A stretch of DNA of 64,000 bases from Whitmania pigra (taxonomy: Eukaryota > Annelida > Clitellata > Hirudinida > Haemopidae): NCBI GenBank assembly GCA_021613335.1, contig JAJTWR010000159.1:3355001-3419000 (forward strand), in the 5' to 3' direction. Below, one piece after another: positions 1 through 14,237 of the stretch. Below the pieces are notes generated by a model. The model did not search any database, was not told the DNA's origin, and saw only the letters and a list, made by a program, of their open reading frames with translations. Position 1 is the stretch's first letter, and each line of letters begins with the position of its first letter. Position numbers and translations under genes: made by a program.

Positions 1-640
1 ATATAATTAAAATTGTTAAATGGACTTATAGGATTAATGTCCTTATTCAAGTAGAAGTTGATTTGATTTTCAGTCTAATACCTCTAATTTAACTGTAAAA
101 GTGAATTTAAAGCCAGCACGTTAATTTAAATCAGATTTGCGGGAATTACCCACATAAAGATTTTTAAAAATCACCACAACTTGAAATTATTAAATTAGAT
201 TTATTTTCTTATTTGGAAAAATTCCGGATGTTTGTTTAAATTAATCCAAATTCCGACCATGTTCACACTTTTCAAGGATAGAATCTGTGTGATTCAAAAT
301 ACCTTCTCGTGAGAAACTGAAGAGGAAGAGGATAAGAAGAGAAATAAAATTGTTGTTAAGTCAAACAAATTGCCTTCCAAGTTCGTTCATTTCTGGAGCC
401 GGACAGGAAATTCAGAAAAAAAGATGGACGGACAGGTGGATGGGTAAATAAATTTTATCTGGAAGAAGAATTTCCGCGTGATGACTCGCCAATGTAAAAG
501 CAAATAAATATCGATTCAGAAGTCGTTTCAAATGTCGCTTTGAACTTTCTTTTGAAGATCGATGAAATTTTTTTATTAAATACTCAAAAATTACTTAACT
601 AATTTATTTAAAGTTAATATTAATAGAAATCATGTTCATC
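1..640. other. AT-rich non-coding DNA
   Basis: No open frame, splice pattern or repeat that I can name. Plain AT-rich intergenic sequence. Confidence 0.5.
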
Positions 641-1210
641 GTATACCCACCCGCCTCAAAAATCTGTCGCCTCCATCTTCGATAACCTCTACGGCATCCT
701 CCTTTCTTCCTCTCAGACTTTTGATTCCCACCTCACCCTTAAAGAACATTCGCCTCCATCGTCCAATCTTGCAATCACCTCATTCGGCACATCCGTCCGC
801 TCCTTTTCGTCGACACAACTTCTGCTCTTCCATGTACTCTCGTCCTCTCTCTCATAGGAACGACTGCGATTTCCTTCTCTAAGATACATTTGCCTCTTCG
901 GTACAATCTGTGCAACGTGTCCAAAACAAACTCGCCAAGCTTGTTCTCTTAAACTCCGCCCTCAATTATAACGACTGCCTGAAGCAATTGATTTCTGATT
1001 ATAAAGCCTATTCATAATCTCATCATCTTCAAAATCGCTCTCATGTCACGTCACACCCTCGCGACATCCAGCCCCGCCTACCTCCATCATTTCATTCTCT
1101 GCCCGTGGTCTTCGTTCATTTTCATTCAACTATAACAACCAGTCAACAAATCATCCTCATCGACAGATGTTTCTCATATGCCTCTCCTGCTGTCTGGAAC
1201 TGACAAAATA
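640..1210 (+). mobile_element. Degenerate LINE 3' end (CR1/Jockey-like)
   Basis: Around 910-948 the plus strand reads VQRVQNKLAKLVL. It is followed by remnants of the C-terminal reverse-transcriptase region seen better at 14867-15300 (CLKQL, then KIALMSRHTLATSSPAYLHH after frame shifts). This block is typical of the C-terminus of CR1/Jockey-type non-LTR elements. The reading frame is broken many times, so the copy is old and inactive. The clade is uncertain. Confidence 0.55.
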
Positions 1211-2560
1211 AGCACTCAAATTTACAAAGTCATTGTTACATAACGATAGAAGAACCTAAACGAATCAATCATCTCTATCGGAGAAATATTTATTTCCAAT
1301 GTCGGATCGCCCCTAACTCCGCGCTCCGTGAAAACATCTGTTGCCATTTTTAGGAAGTACGTCATTTTTTATGACGTCACCTAAGCAGGGATGCGCAATA
1401 AAAATCATTTTTGATTACGTCACGCACTGCGGTTACGCGGAAGACGTTTGAATTTGGAATTAAGGTGACTTTACGATCCAGTCAGCCATTGTTGGTGTTT
1501 ATGCTTTTATTATTTATTATTATTTTTATATTCATATATTCTGAACGATTTTGAGATCTGAATAAATGAAAATAAATAGTTAAGCGAAGAATGACAATTT
1601 AGAGTTTTTCATTGGCAAACATTCTCAACTCCATTTATAACACTGAAATAGTGTTTAAAATATTTATCTTTAAAAAGACAGGAAGGCATTAAGGACGATC
1701 GAAGTAATTTGTATAACATAAAATACACCATAAAAGCATCAGCATTCAACCCTAAGAAAAACTGTTTACCTTTCATTGACAGTGAAATCAGATACTGACA
1801 GATACTGACAGATATTGACAAATATTGACAAATATCATCAAATGTTGAGAAATACTGATTAACAATGGCAACTGTTGACAGCAACTCACGAACAGGTATG
1901 GAAATAGCTTCTCACCTCGACTGCCAATTATAAACGTATCCTTCCGTCTCTTCGCAAAAGAGACTGATGTAGTCTCCTATGCACAAGTAATCAGACATGG
2001 ATTCTGTGCAATTATCGGAAATTATTTGCTGCAACCTGAACAAATAATGAACGATAAATGTAAAATTTGTTAAATTCAGATTAAATTAATAATTAATAAT
2101 GTTTATTAATATAATTAATTAATAAATATGAATAAATCGTATTTCTTCGAGTGGAAACAACCAAAAAGAACAGGGATTTTCCATCTGCGGTGGAGTGGAA
2201 AGTCACAACATGAAGCTGTAAGTGCCTGGAAAGCATTCTTGCAGTCATTAATGGACCAAGCTATCAGAAGTCTGTTGTTCAGTTATCAGCATAACTGATG
2301 GATGGAGGGATTTGGAATTTCAAATTGATTGCGAAAGAATTTATTCCTGGCTCTTCTCAATTTATGTTTTAATTTCATTAATGTTTAAATTTAAATTCAA
2401 AAGTCGTCTTTATAAGTTTGTTGCACATACAAATTTAATTATAATATACAGTAATTAAAATTAAATTTAAATTAATTAAAAAATAAAATTAATTGAAATA
2501 GTAATTAACAATTAGAACTGAAAATCGATATCGGAAATTGAAAAAAACCTCCCATACTTA
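1211..2560. other. Non-coding DNA with a short 10-bp tandem repeat
   Basis: The only clear structure is five near-identical copies of the decamer gatactgaca at about 1791-1840, decaying to the right. Short frames here are low-complexity and show no family signature. Confidence 0.5.
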
Positions 2561-2773
2561 ATCGTGTTGGCGGGAGATATTTCTCCATCAGCAGAAGATT
2601 TTAACATATTTTTTTTATCTCGGTTTATTTTTAAATGTTATCTTCTCAGTCGATGTACAAAATTAGAATCGAATGTCAATCGTCATTTCGAATTTTCATT
2701 TTCAAACTTTTATTTGATGAGTTTTAAATGTTATTTTAAGCTATTTTCTATAAACGTTATAGAAAGTATTGTG

Positions 2774-2869
<96 letters not shown>

Positions 2870-2877
2870 TATTATTA

Positions 2878-2958
<81 letters not shown>

Positions 2959-2980
2959 CATTATTATTATTATATTATAA
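2774..2980. repeat. (ATT)n microsatellite
   Basis: About 200 bp of almost pure ATT triplets with a few interruptions. The poly-isoleucine open frame across it is an artefact of the triplet repeat. Confidence 0.95.
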
Positions 2981-5900
2981 ATTATTAATAATTACATCAT
3001 TGTCATTAATAATACTTTAAAATATAAATATTTATGTCATTATCATCATCGTAAGAGCGCAATTAAAATTCACAGCCGAAAAGAGGTAGATAAGCATGAA
3101 TTGGATGAAACCTCGGATCATTGAGAAGGAAGCCATGCATGACGACAGGACACGGGACACTTGTGCCTGTGGAGTTTAGGAGGTCCCACAAAAGGCATTC
3201 CAAATGATCTTCTTTCCCCTTCAACCGGTTTGTTTGTCTGATTTTATGGGGCTAATAAATAGCCCTCAGGCCATGTTATCAGTGTTTGTCCTGCTCACTC
3301 GAAACATGGCGTAGCGTTTCGCGTGTCCCGTCCACTCAAAACCAGTGTAGATAATTTTCCATGCATGAATGTTGACTTATTCCCGCCAAACATGGAAGCA
3401 TGGAAACATGAAAACATTGACCGTTGAACATCTGAGATGAGGACGTTCTATCGACTGTTTATGTTAACAACAGAACTACGTTCTCATTCAAAAATATTTT
3501 ACTCGAGCAGAAAGCAAAGTTATGTGATAATATGAAGTGATTTGGTTATAAGTTAGGTTATATAATTGTTCGAAGACATTATTCAGCCTTTCGTATTCAT
3601 AATGAATATGAAAACACTGTGAATGTTTATTTTATTACAATTATTTATCATTTTATTTAAATTATTACTTATTGGTTGCAAAAGTTTATCCGTTCAATAA
3701 ATGAAAGGTTCGCGCACAAAAACTAATTCCTTCATCAAGCTTCAGTACGAAATATTTCAAAAACTTCAGAGATTAAAAAGAAGTGATTTAATTCATTAAG
3801 ATCGGCATTCATCATGACATCCACAGAATTTACGTGGAAATTACAAAATCATTTTCTCATAGAAATTATTTATTTTGTGTCCTTTCACGATTCCAGCATG
3901 AAGTCCTTATCTCTGAAGCTTTATTGAATTTCATTGAAACTCTGGGAAGAAACTGATAATTTTTTTTTTATAATTTAACCAGTTGTTATTAACTAAATAA
4001 TAAAATTTCTAAATTTCACTGAAACTCGTTTATACACATTTATAAACAGCAGAATATCGCGTAGTGTGGTCAGAAGTTGAATTTCCTAATTTTTGTTTTC
4101 CTGAACATCGTCCGGTTTGTTTATCGAAAGAAATGAAAACAAAGAGATACGAGTAGAGTTTCTGTTCAAGAAATCCAACCAAATGGAAGCAAGAATTCTG
4201 TAATTTCAAGTGAGAGAAGATTTGTTGAATCTCACGTCATCATCATCCGATGTTTAGCTTAAAGAAACTTTTTGTAGCATTCTGCAAAGACTTTGTTCCT
4301 TCCTTTCCTTGTAGTTGAGGTCAGCCTTGGTTTTCTTTCTACGCATGAGGATCTTCGATTAAGAACTGAATGTGGGTGTTTTCGGCACGAAATTGATTGG
4401 AAGAAGTTAAAAATAAACGTAAACAAGACATCACTGAGATCAAAGAAAGACCAACCAGGAATTTGAATGCTAATGCGAGACTGCTTGCCATCTTCCCGCC
4501 AAAAAAAGGTGTGAGATTACACAGCATTCCTAATGGGACTTGATAGGCTCTTACGAAAACAATCCCAGTTTGTCAACCAATTTGATTTTTTCAACAACAA
4601 CGTAATGCTGCATTCATACACGAATCTTCAGATGTCATGGAACTAGCAACGTAAAGCGTTTGTGATATGTAATTTTTAACTATTTGAAATAGTTTGATAT
4701 TTTTAATTAGATTTAGTTATAGATGTGTATTTATTTATTTTAAACTGTTTGTTCATCATCAATTGAGGCAACGCATAGTTCTAAGAAATCACGTTTCCAG
4801 CGCTGAATACTTTCGAAAATTAGGAACTTTTTGAGTTTCAAACTTAAACAGCAATTAACGTTAAAATGTCGTTAACTTAGTTAAGTGAAGAAATGTTTCC
4901 TTTAATTGTTCCGATGAAACTTCTCGAGTTTAATTGCGCCTCACTTTTAAATTCAAAATACCAAAAGCCAAAAACGTGAATGAGTTGAGAATGCGTAGGC
5001 GTCTGCTGATCGTAACAGGTGCTAGATTTGGCGCTAATGTTCTACTCTTGTTGGCGCCAAGCGTACAGATACGTGCGCCTTTTGTTCTTCTTGGAGCGAA
5101 TGATGATGAGTCTGAAATGCTGTCAGGAACCTGATGGACGTGATGCTCAAAAAAACAAAGTACTTCACAACGAATTCAAGGAATGCTTCGCTTTCATCCG
5201 CGTAATTGTCAGCTCAGCAAACACAATTCAATCACGGTTTCCGCTAATCGTTAGATTTATCACAGTATTTATTTACATTAATTATTCACATTACATTAAT
5301 TATTTACATAACGACATCATTTATTTACACTAATTATTTACTTAACGACAGATTTTACTGCAAATCACAATTTGCTTGACTAAACGTTTCTGAATTTTAC
5401 GAAATCTGGAATTTATAATCGATTTCAGGGCCGGTAAGGGATCATGAACCCAGGGAGCCGGCAATTTTTAGTACCCCCTGCTTTTAAAATAATAAACTTT
5501 TATAAATTTTTATACTTTATGCTTTTCCATTGCAATTTGACATAACATTGAGGCTGTTAAGTTTAATTGCGCCTTTTTTGTCGTGGTAGTTATCGTTTAT
5601 AAAATTGCAAATAATTAATTTCGTTTATAATATTGAAAATAAATAATTTCGTTATAGTATTGAAAATAATTAATTTCATGCCGCAAGGAATAATCCCCCT
5701 TAAAACATGTCCGTCGTTGTACTTTGAAGACTTTTCGGGTCGTAGAAGTTGAACGATTTACGAGGAGCAGAACATGAAATGTTTCATTTTCGAATTGTTT
5801 TGTTGGAGTTCAAAGAGGCAAACACACGTTGAGTGCCATTAAATCTTCCAATAACACGTACATCCGACAGTTGTCGTGCTCAGATAATTAGTTAATTAAT

Positions 5901-8900
5901 TAATTACTTAAGTACTTATTTAATTATTTATTTAATTTATATTGGTTTATTTATTTATTTATTGATTTGTTCAGTTGAATGACAACAGACAAGCACTCGG
6001 AACAGCCTCTCCTCCGAGGCCCCATAAATTCGTTGCGACTTGCCTCCGCCTCGGTGGTCGTTTGCCATGGAGAGAGGATCAACCACGAAATCACCAGAAT
6101 TTTTCTAGGCAGAAAAAATCTAAGATTTACCTCAAACTTACATCGGCTATTTTTTTCAACCGACATTTTTCTCGAACACAAAAATAAATTAATTTAAGCC
6201 TACTTTTGAACGCACTTGAAAAAATAGGCTAAACAACTACTTATTTTAAAGCGAATTTTTTTAGTTCATTTCAAATTATTCTAAAAACTTCGTACTGGGT
6301 GCATTCAATACTTCCGATTGAATTGAACTTGAAATGCAACTTGATGCCAAAGTTTCCACAGCGAAAGTTCGTTAACCAGGAATTCAGCTTGTGGATTCCA
6401 ACTTGCGGATGAGGATAAAAAAACTTTAATAATTGGAATCACTCGGAGGCATTCATAAGAACGTTCACAAGTGGCTAAATTAACGCGTTACGGATGAATT
6501 GTACTTATCATTCAACATGAGCAACAGTACTTAAATTATGTCTTGGGCTATTTCAACTATAACTACTCTTCGATTTGTCCCTTAACTCACGAGAACTTAA
6601 ATGAACATTAAACTATTTATAATAATAAACTTATTATAACTTAACAATAAACTTATTATAACTGCAAAACTTGGCATTTTCATTTGTTTTCCTTTCGTTC
6701 ATTCAAACCTTCTTTCAAACTCGTCATCTCAAATTATCCGACAATATAATTTCATTTTATTTGTGGACTATAAAATCAATGCATCGTGGGTGTGCATTTT
6801 AAAATCAACGCGGGGAACATTTCTAACCTACGGATTCAACCAAACGCCTTCTGTCTTCCAGACTGAAGGACTGAAATAAGTTTTTAAGGAATGAATGATT
6901 GATGAACTGCAACACATGGCGATGAGAAGAGAAGGGGTCAGCAAAAAAGTTACAACGTCAAAACACGCCATTGGAGGTTTGTTTTAACAGTTTCTGTGAT
7001 TAAATTCCGGCTTAATTAAGTACAACGAACCTGATTAATAATGAAAGAATATTAGCCGCAATCAATTTTTTCTATCAGCTTTTAATGTCTCGTCTCATTC
7101 ATTCACCTAATCTGAAGTTACGAATTATATACTTGTACTGGAATACTGTACTAGAGTTACGAAAAACGTATGAAATGAAAATGTGTAAGTGGATGTTAAT
7201 TAATAAGAATCAACATTAAATATTGCTCAGTTATGTATTTTTTGAGTGATTGTTATTCAATTATTCTTAATTTTTATAAATAATAATAACAATAATAATA
7301 ATAACACGATGTGCAGGTTTAGTCACGAAATAAAGAACAGCAGAGCATGCATCAATTCATTTCTTTGATGATTGATTCCTTATAACTAATTACATCGCAG
7401 ATAATGTATTCCTTAATTAATATTCAATATTAATTTTAACGGGTCATGCATTCTGTGATCCATTCAGAAAGGTCATAGAAGAAAGATTCCAAATGGTCCA
7501 GCATCATTAACGCAGTTTGGTTGGGATGTTTCTCCACTCAACAAACTCGTTGTTTTCGATTGTTAGTTGCTTCAAGAATCGGCCGAACTGCAATTGTAGA
7601 TCAAAGAAATCACGCGTAAAGAATGGAGAAATGCGAATGGATATGAGATTTGTTATCTCCCGACCGGGCCTCGTTAAGATGTACTGAGTTCCACCTTATC
7701 AGCTAATGAGAGCAATGTTAATCAGTCAAACTCTTACAAGTTCATTATTTATCCTACCATTAGCGTGGAGAACCATAGTAGTAAGCCAAGGATTGTGGGA
7801 ATGTAATGCTAGAACATTTATTTAACTTGCGTTCAACGCTGTAAAGTAATCACCGACTAACAATATTAGTACCATAAAAGTCATTTTAAATCCTAAAATG
7901 CAAGCAATGTTTGATCAACTTGCGATCATTTAAATTATTTTACTAATTTAAAATATTACAATACTATCGAATTATCATTTAATCATAAATCAACTAACTT
8001 GTGATTGTCATTAATAAACATGTCAGCGACAAATAATTAAACTCTAACGAAGAAAAGGTTTTAAATGAAAAGCAAAGGTTTCTGTTATCTCAACATAAAC
8101 AGACACTTGTTCGAAAGAGATATAAATTCCTACATGTACAAGAGGCATCCAAAAATATGATCATAACATTGGCATTATCCGGTGTGATTTATTTGCACCA
8201 GGAACACCGTTTGTTGTCCCCTCTTACCCCCCAATTTACGTCCCTAGTTCACACGCATTAAATTTGATTTATTAATCAAGTTAATAATTATGACGTTTAG
8301 AAGATGATTGCGCAGAAATCTTTTGCAAACGGCAATAGAATTGTCTAAATAAATAAACTCAAACAAATTCAATAAACTCACGTTTAGTATTTTTTATGAA
8401 ATTCTTTGAAATTCCTCCATAAAATGTAAAAAACGGTTTTAAAATGAGGCTCGGTTGAGTGCGATGAGATTGATTTCAATCGGAATTTTTTCAACCGAAA
8501 TTAACCAAGTACTTGTAAGAGTAACATACGTCAGAAGCGGGTATATATATCCTGGAAAACTGTAGAGGCGGATATGTATTACTCCATACTACAGGTAACT
8601 TGTATGCCCTGTAGCTGCTTGGAACTTTTCCATGGAACATCATCTTCCATTGAAATGCTTGTTAGACCATCCTCTTCGTTCACAGAAAGCCATTCACGAA
8701 AGATGTTTTTAAATAAATAAATGGATGGCTTGGCATGAACAGACGACGTGAGAAAAATGTCCATTTCAATATTCGATTAGATGCGATAGTAAGCTCGCTA
8801 TAAATGGGCTCCTAGGATAGTGTTACAAATGACCATCATAATGGCGCGAAACAAACATGGACGATAAAAATAGCAACTTAAGATGACAAGAGGAAATCTT

Positions 8901-10343
8901 GAACGTGAATTAACTGACAGCTTCTCCGTCAGGATCTTTCATTTAAATTGTCATTTTTTGATTCATGCTTGTTGAAATAAAAATTTCATTGATGCACATA
9001 AACAACAGATTTTCGATACCATCAATTCTACTACTTACGCTTTTTCTGAGAATAAACGAATTCATTCTTTTAACTAAAAAAAAAACAACTCCCACTGTTC
9101 TCTGGAACTATTTTCAAAAAAATGTTTGTATCTTTATAGATTTCGAGTTTTCAACACCACTTGAAAAAGCGCCCTCTCAAAAAATTTTTTTGGCAGAAAT
9201 AGTAGAAGTAATGGAGAGTCTAGTTTGGCATTGGATTCTAAATGTAGTCTGAGAACCATTTGCGTATCATTCTTGTGCCGATGCAATCGAATTCAATATA
9301 AACCACGTTTTATTTTTATCAACAGTTATGCAGTTTTTCTAACAATAATGATGCATTTCAGAATATCTCATCTTCGGTCGCGAAATAGCTTGCTGCTGGT
9401 CGTCAAAAAACTGTTGGCGTCAAACATGACCGCTCATTAATCATCTGCTAGACGATGTAAACAAGATTCATCTCTAACAATCAACACGATGTTCGACCTG
9501 TCAATCTCCCAATCCCATTAATAGCTACTCCGCCAACAAGTTAATGTTTCGAACGAGAGCGATCAAGAGCCATTATTAACTGGATGACGAGCAGAGGCGC
9601 ACTGCTCCATTTCCGACCCGCATCTGCCGACCATCACTGGCTGATTGAATCTCCTAATTAATAATCCTACAATATTGTTACTAACTCATTAATTACCACT
9701 CACGTGTCCAGGGGGCCACAGAACGCCTTTCCAGGTGAAATCACCGCTTAAATGATTCCAGATGAGACCCTCACAAAATTGTATGGAAATATTTAATCGA
9801 CGTAAAACGATATTATACAATCAAGAATATGATAATATGATTTAAGTTGAAGTTATTATTAAATTTAAGTTAAAGTTAGTATTACATGTAAGTTGAAGTT
9901 ATTTAATCGACGTAAAACAGTATTATACAATCAAGAATATGAATAATTTCTGATTATCCTTGCAGCTTAACAATAAATAGATTTAGTAGTAAATTGTTAC
10001 ATAAACTAGAATAAAACTACGAGACATGGCCATTAAAATCTCCAGTAATGGTTTTTAGTTGCGAGAGGAACATCAGATGATTCTCGACAGAAATAAATCA
10101 TAAAACTTCTAAATGGCATTCCGACTAAATCGGGCAATGCACATCAATTTACTCTGAGAATCAACTACCATTTCACAATGCAGACTAAAATACAAAGACA
10201 TCCCAAATTTTAAAAGCATCAAAAAAGTCATTCATGGTGTTACACAAAAAAAAACAACAAAGGACACAAAAAATCACGGCATGCATTCCAACATCTCGAT
10301 GCACGTGGCATTTACATTCTAATTTATCCTAAATTCTTCTCCC
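2981..10343. other. Gene-poor interval, possible regulatory islands
   Basis: About 7.4 kb with no frame I can support as protein coding. Islands of clearly higher GC and complexity stand out at roughly 3090-3400, 7640-7760 and 9540-9760. They hold homeodomain-like TAAT cores, and 9540-9760 also holds a CACGTG-like E-box (actcacgtgtcc). A 50-bp block starting atttaatcgacgtaaaac is tandemly duplicated at 9791 and 9901 (period 110). The distal 3' UTR of the ARFGAP gene may occupy the right edge. Regulatory function is inference only. Confidence 0.4.
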
Positions 10344-13312
10344 TCAATTTGATTCCAGAGACATCCACGCCTCATCATCGACGGCCCAACCTGACTTCTC
10401 GTTTTTATTTTTCTGGGTCTTCACTTCCAGGTCATTGAAATCAATGAGGTCTACCTGCTTTACAGCTCTCGAAACGGACGTGCTTTGTGATTTCTTCCTA
10501 TCTATGTCTCCGACAACATTTCTGGAGTTCTGAATGTGATCCAAATCGTCAAATGCCGCGTCGCTCCAGTCGTCGTTCGGCTTCGTTTTTCCAGATTCCT
10601 TTTTAAACTCATCACCCCAAGATTCACAGGTTACCCAACCTTCCTCGCTTCCCATCTGGTAGCTCTGCTGTGAACTACAAATAAGCAATAAAGAACAAAA
10701 TGTAATAATTCTCAACAAGGCAAGAGAGATATCAAACATTTACCAAGCGTTAGTGGCTCCGTAACCGCTCGGCCCTTTGCCGTCGAAACTTTTCTGAGAG
10801 GAGCTATCGTTGCTCGACTGATCTCCAAAAAGATTTGTCAAATCCTTCCATCCCTTTATGCTGGCACCTTGTATCTGAGCAAATACAAAAAATATCACTG
10901 GCCGCTGACAAAATAGAATTTATTAAACAAAATTATAAAAACAAACAGCTCTTACAGCTTTGAATAACTTTGGAAAATGAAATACTGAAATAAGTTCAAA
11001 GAAGGCAAACAAAAAATTTGATAAAAGCATGCAACTCATTACTTTATTGGCAAGGCCAGAAACTGAATGAGAGACATCATCAAAAATAGCTCTATCCTTG
11101 ATCTGAAATAATTTTGTGAGAGAAATAACAGAATGTAACTAAACCAAAAATAACAAAACACAGCAATGGATAGTCTATAAACATTGACATCTTGGAGATA
11201 GTGCAAGTCTACCTTTTCATTGACAAAACCACCCAATTCTTTTGATTTCTGAGAGGCTGTAGCTGCAAGAGTTGAAGCCTTTAAGAAAAAATGATTCTCA
11301 TGAGTTGGTGCCCAATAACGAAAATAATAATTATTCAAATAAAATTATTAAAAATCACTTTTTCAGAAGCTTGGCTTGCAATTTTCGAGGCATTCTGTGC
11401 AAATGTGGACCATCCCTGATAAAGAGAAAAACAAAGTAAGTCATCCTGGTTCATGCAGATTATTTCAAAAACATTCGATCATTCACAAAACGCATGAAAC
11501 ACACCCCCGACAATGTCGACCAATAGTCATTCTCCTTCTTGATGGGTTCGGCACTGCTGCCAAAACCTACATATTTTCCACCCTGACTCGGGGGCAGATC
11601 ACTGAAACAATTTCAATAAATTAATTAATTGCACCAGAAGTTCTCGAAACAGGAAAACTTTTATTCCACGGTGCGACGTGTACTTACGCGGGTCTGTTTG
11701 CGTTCTCGGCCTGCTTCCTCGCGAAGAAGTCTTCTTTGTGTTTCGATATAGCATCCCTTAAAATATGAAACGAACTATTATTAACAGGAATTAATGAAAA
11801 CAAGTCTCAAAACCGAGAACAACCTGTTACCAAAAATAAAAGTCAAAATTGAAAGCAACTTGTTAACAAAAATAAGTCTCAAAAGTGAGAATAACTTGTT
11901 GTAAACAATGGAATTCTCCATGGAACCAGAAGATGCACTGTAACTTTGAACCGAAGTCATCCTGTTACCGTTGCCAATGGTTTCTGCTCCGTGGGTTCCG
12001 TCGAACCTTGGGTAGCTCACTGACGAGGGCAACCTCGAGGAAATGGTATGGGGAACGTAATTTCGAGCAGATGAAGTCTCGATTGACCATGGCTTGCCCT
12101 GGGCTTCCGCTGATATCTGAAAATTGGCCACAAGATTTTAAATTATATTTAAATTCTTTTAATCACAAAATGACATTGCTATGTAACAAGCAAAAGATCG
12201 ATTGCGATCAAGTGACGCATTCTTAATGGAGATGAAGTTATAACCAAATAGAACTATGTAGTTATAAAAGTTACAATAATTGCAGCTTGTAAATACTTTG
12301 AATGAAAGACATATAAAAACTAAAGAAATAAACATTAAGCATAAGTTTGTCAATTCTGATGATGATCTAAGAAAGTTTATACATTTTGCAATACAAGTTC
12401 ATATTGCATAAAAATATATTAATATGCTTAAAAGTTTGGTGATGAAGTTTTCAAGTTAATGACAATGCCTGCACAATAACATTTAATTCAATTAATTTCA
12501 CAGACTGCACAATAACATTCAATTCAACTAATTTCACAGACTGCACAATATGAAATTATCAAAGATATAGTGGGCTTAGTAGCTTTTTTAACTAAATCAT
12601 TTAAATTTACATTCATATTTATTTTTAGCTTACTAAAGATTCCATAACCCACAATGTTATACAGAAAGCATGACAAATAATAAACAGGGCAGGTATACTA
12701 AATGTCAATAAATTTTCTTGAAATCAGAAACAAACTTTGTCTCTATAGAGAGCTGCAGCTCTGGTGTTGTACTTTTCCTGGATGGTCATGTGGTCATCAT
12801 AATCATCCTGGGACTCAAAAAACAATCTTGCTTTGTTGTTTCCTCCAACTTTCATTTTTTCCAGCTCCAGGTCTTTCCACTTGTCCATGGTGACAGACCT
12901 CACAAAGCTAAACATAAAATTGATCAGTATTTTTCAGAATGGCAAATCAAGGAGCAGCATTGCATTACTATCGAATAATGGTCGAGCACGTTCAAAATTA
13001 ATTAAACAGAAGACTATCACTGGGGGTTCCAGTAAAAAAGAAATGAAGGCATTGACTTACCTCAAATGCACCCCAAGTCCTCGATGCTTTCCTGAACATT
13101 CCAGGCAGATCCAGATGCCATATGTTACACTGACCCACTGAGGGCTATGTGTCCCACATTCAAAACATTGCTACAAAGCGAAAAACTCGGACAATAAATT
13201 AAATCAATCAATTTTAAGCACATATTAAGTAAACTTTGCTCAAAAAACTTACATTATTTTCATCAGAGGTTCTCAAATCTTTTAAAACTTTTCTAGTTCT
13301 TGGACTGGCCAT
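10344..13312 (-). CDS. ARFGAP1: ARFGAP1-type Arf GTPase-activating protein
   Basis: Promotes GTP hydrolysis on Arf1 and so controls COPI coat turnover at the Golgi (established for the family). Eleven exons, complement, 5' to 3': 13253-13312, 13061-13170, 12736-12907, 11896-12116 (donor uncertain), 11688-11756, 11505-11601, 11359-11415, 11213-11278, 11043-11102, 10744-10874, 10344-10674. All phases agree and give about 457 aa, slightly longer than the roughly 400 aa usual for the family. The start [20 protein letters not shown] matches ARFGAP1 closely. The zinc finger is C22/C25/C42/C45 with arginine finger R50, followed by [19 protein letters not shown]. Exons 6-8 encode a Ser/Thr/Gly-rich amphipathic stretch ([20 protein letters not shown]) matching the ALPS curvature sensor. 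Exon 3 has a weak donor (gtttgt). Exon 4 runs into an in-frame 36-bp tandem repeat that copies its donor. Confidence 0.93.
11793..11900 (-). repeat. Three 36-bp units spanning the exon 4 splice donor
   Basis: On the minus strand three 36-bp units lie at 11865-11900, 11829-11864 and 11793-11828. Each starts AACAAGTT or AACAGGTT and in frame would encode N-K/R-L-L/F-S-x-L-x-x-x-F-x. Each carries the same candidate 5' splice site, AACAA|GTTATT, AACAA|GTTGCT or AACAG|GTTGTT, always in phase 2. Confidence 0.85.
12470..12545. repeat. 36-bp tandem duplication in ARFGAP intron 3
   Basis: Two adjacent copies plus a partial third of a 36-bp unit that begins tgcacaataacat and ends aatttcacagac. It lies within the intron and is non-coding. 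Confidence 0.8.
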
Positions 13313-14079
13313 GATCTCTAAAAAGTAACGTCTGGAACTTATCGATCAACTCAAATTGTCCGATGATGCGTTAGCAGAAGAGAAACAATGAATTTAATAT
13401 TCGATGTTTTTTTCTAAATGACATGATTAGAAATTTCAATGTAATTGTTTAATAAATCAAAACCTAGTCACGTGGATCAGTAAAATGCAGGTATCGCTCC
13501 TACAAAAATATGTTCGATAAAAAAACAAAATATGGGTACGTGGTAAGCAAATGTCGCCAGCATAAAAGGCACAGCGATGTCAACACCATAGTCAAGTTAA
13601 AGTATTATTATGATTTGACAATCGATAAAAATGAAAGTTTTTAATGGTATTAGTTTAAGGTAATTAATTAATTAATTTTTATGTATTTCCAACAAAATTA
13701 TATTTTTTTGAAAATGTCTTCCGAAGAAATTCTAGCCATTTCGATATGATAAGCTGCTTCTACCAGACAAATTTAGTTTTAGATGAATAAAGTTGTGTTT
13801 TTATCTGAACATTTCTAGAACGAGATGTAATTTATAATTTATATGTAAATATGTGAATATGTTTGTACATCAATGCTCAGTAAAAATTGATTTCAACTTT
13901 TGCAAACACATTGTGGAACATCATATAATGAATTACCACTTCATCTTCCTAAAATCAATGCAATATTAAGTCCTCACTTCATTACCGCTTGTTCATATCA
14001 TTTCTGTTGTGATTACTTTCGAGCCACAACCTGTTTAAATATATATAAATATATTTAGGCAGTCTGACTGTAGCATTCC

Positions 14080-14135
14080 TGTTAGGTCTGGCATTCCTTA
14101 CAAAATGTCCAAAACAAGCCTGCCAAACTTGTTGT
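14080..14135 (+). mobile_element. Short LINE remnant
   Basis: The stretch aaaatgtccaaaacaagcct reads as the QNVQNKPAKLV motif. It is homologous to the VQRVQNKLAKLVL block at 910-948, so it is a tiny scrap of the same LINE type. Confidence 0.4.
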
Positions 14136-14237
14136 GACGCCATGTTGGAGTATAAAAGTACTGGGGAACAGTCTTCGATGAGGCGAGAAGTTCGAGTTCG
14201 ATAGGGACTGCTAGTTTGACGATCTTGCAGGCGAATA

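Noticed and set aside
2564..2980. Long poly-isoleucine/leucine open frame
   Set aside because: Direct reading of the (ATT)n microsatellite. No start context, splice pattern or family match.
5425..5490. hAT-like end (cagggccggtaaggg)
   Set aside because: Only one end resembles a terminal repeat. No matching second end, target duplication or coding remnant was found.
8579..8764. 61-codon minus-strand frame
   Set aside because: No family signature, no consistent splice sites and no conserved copy.
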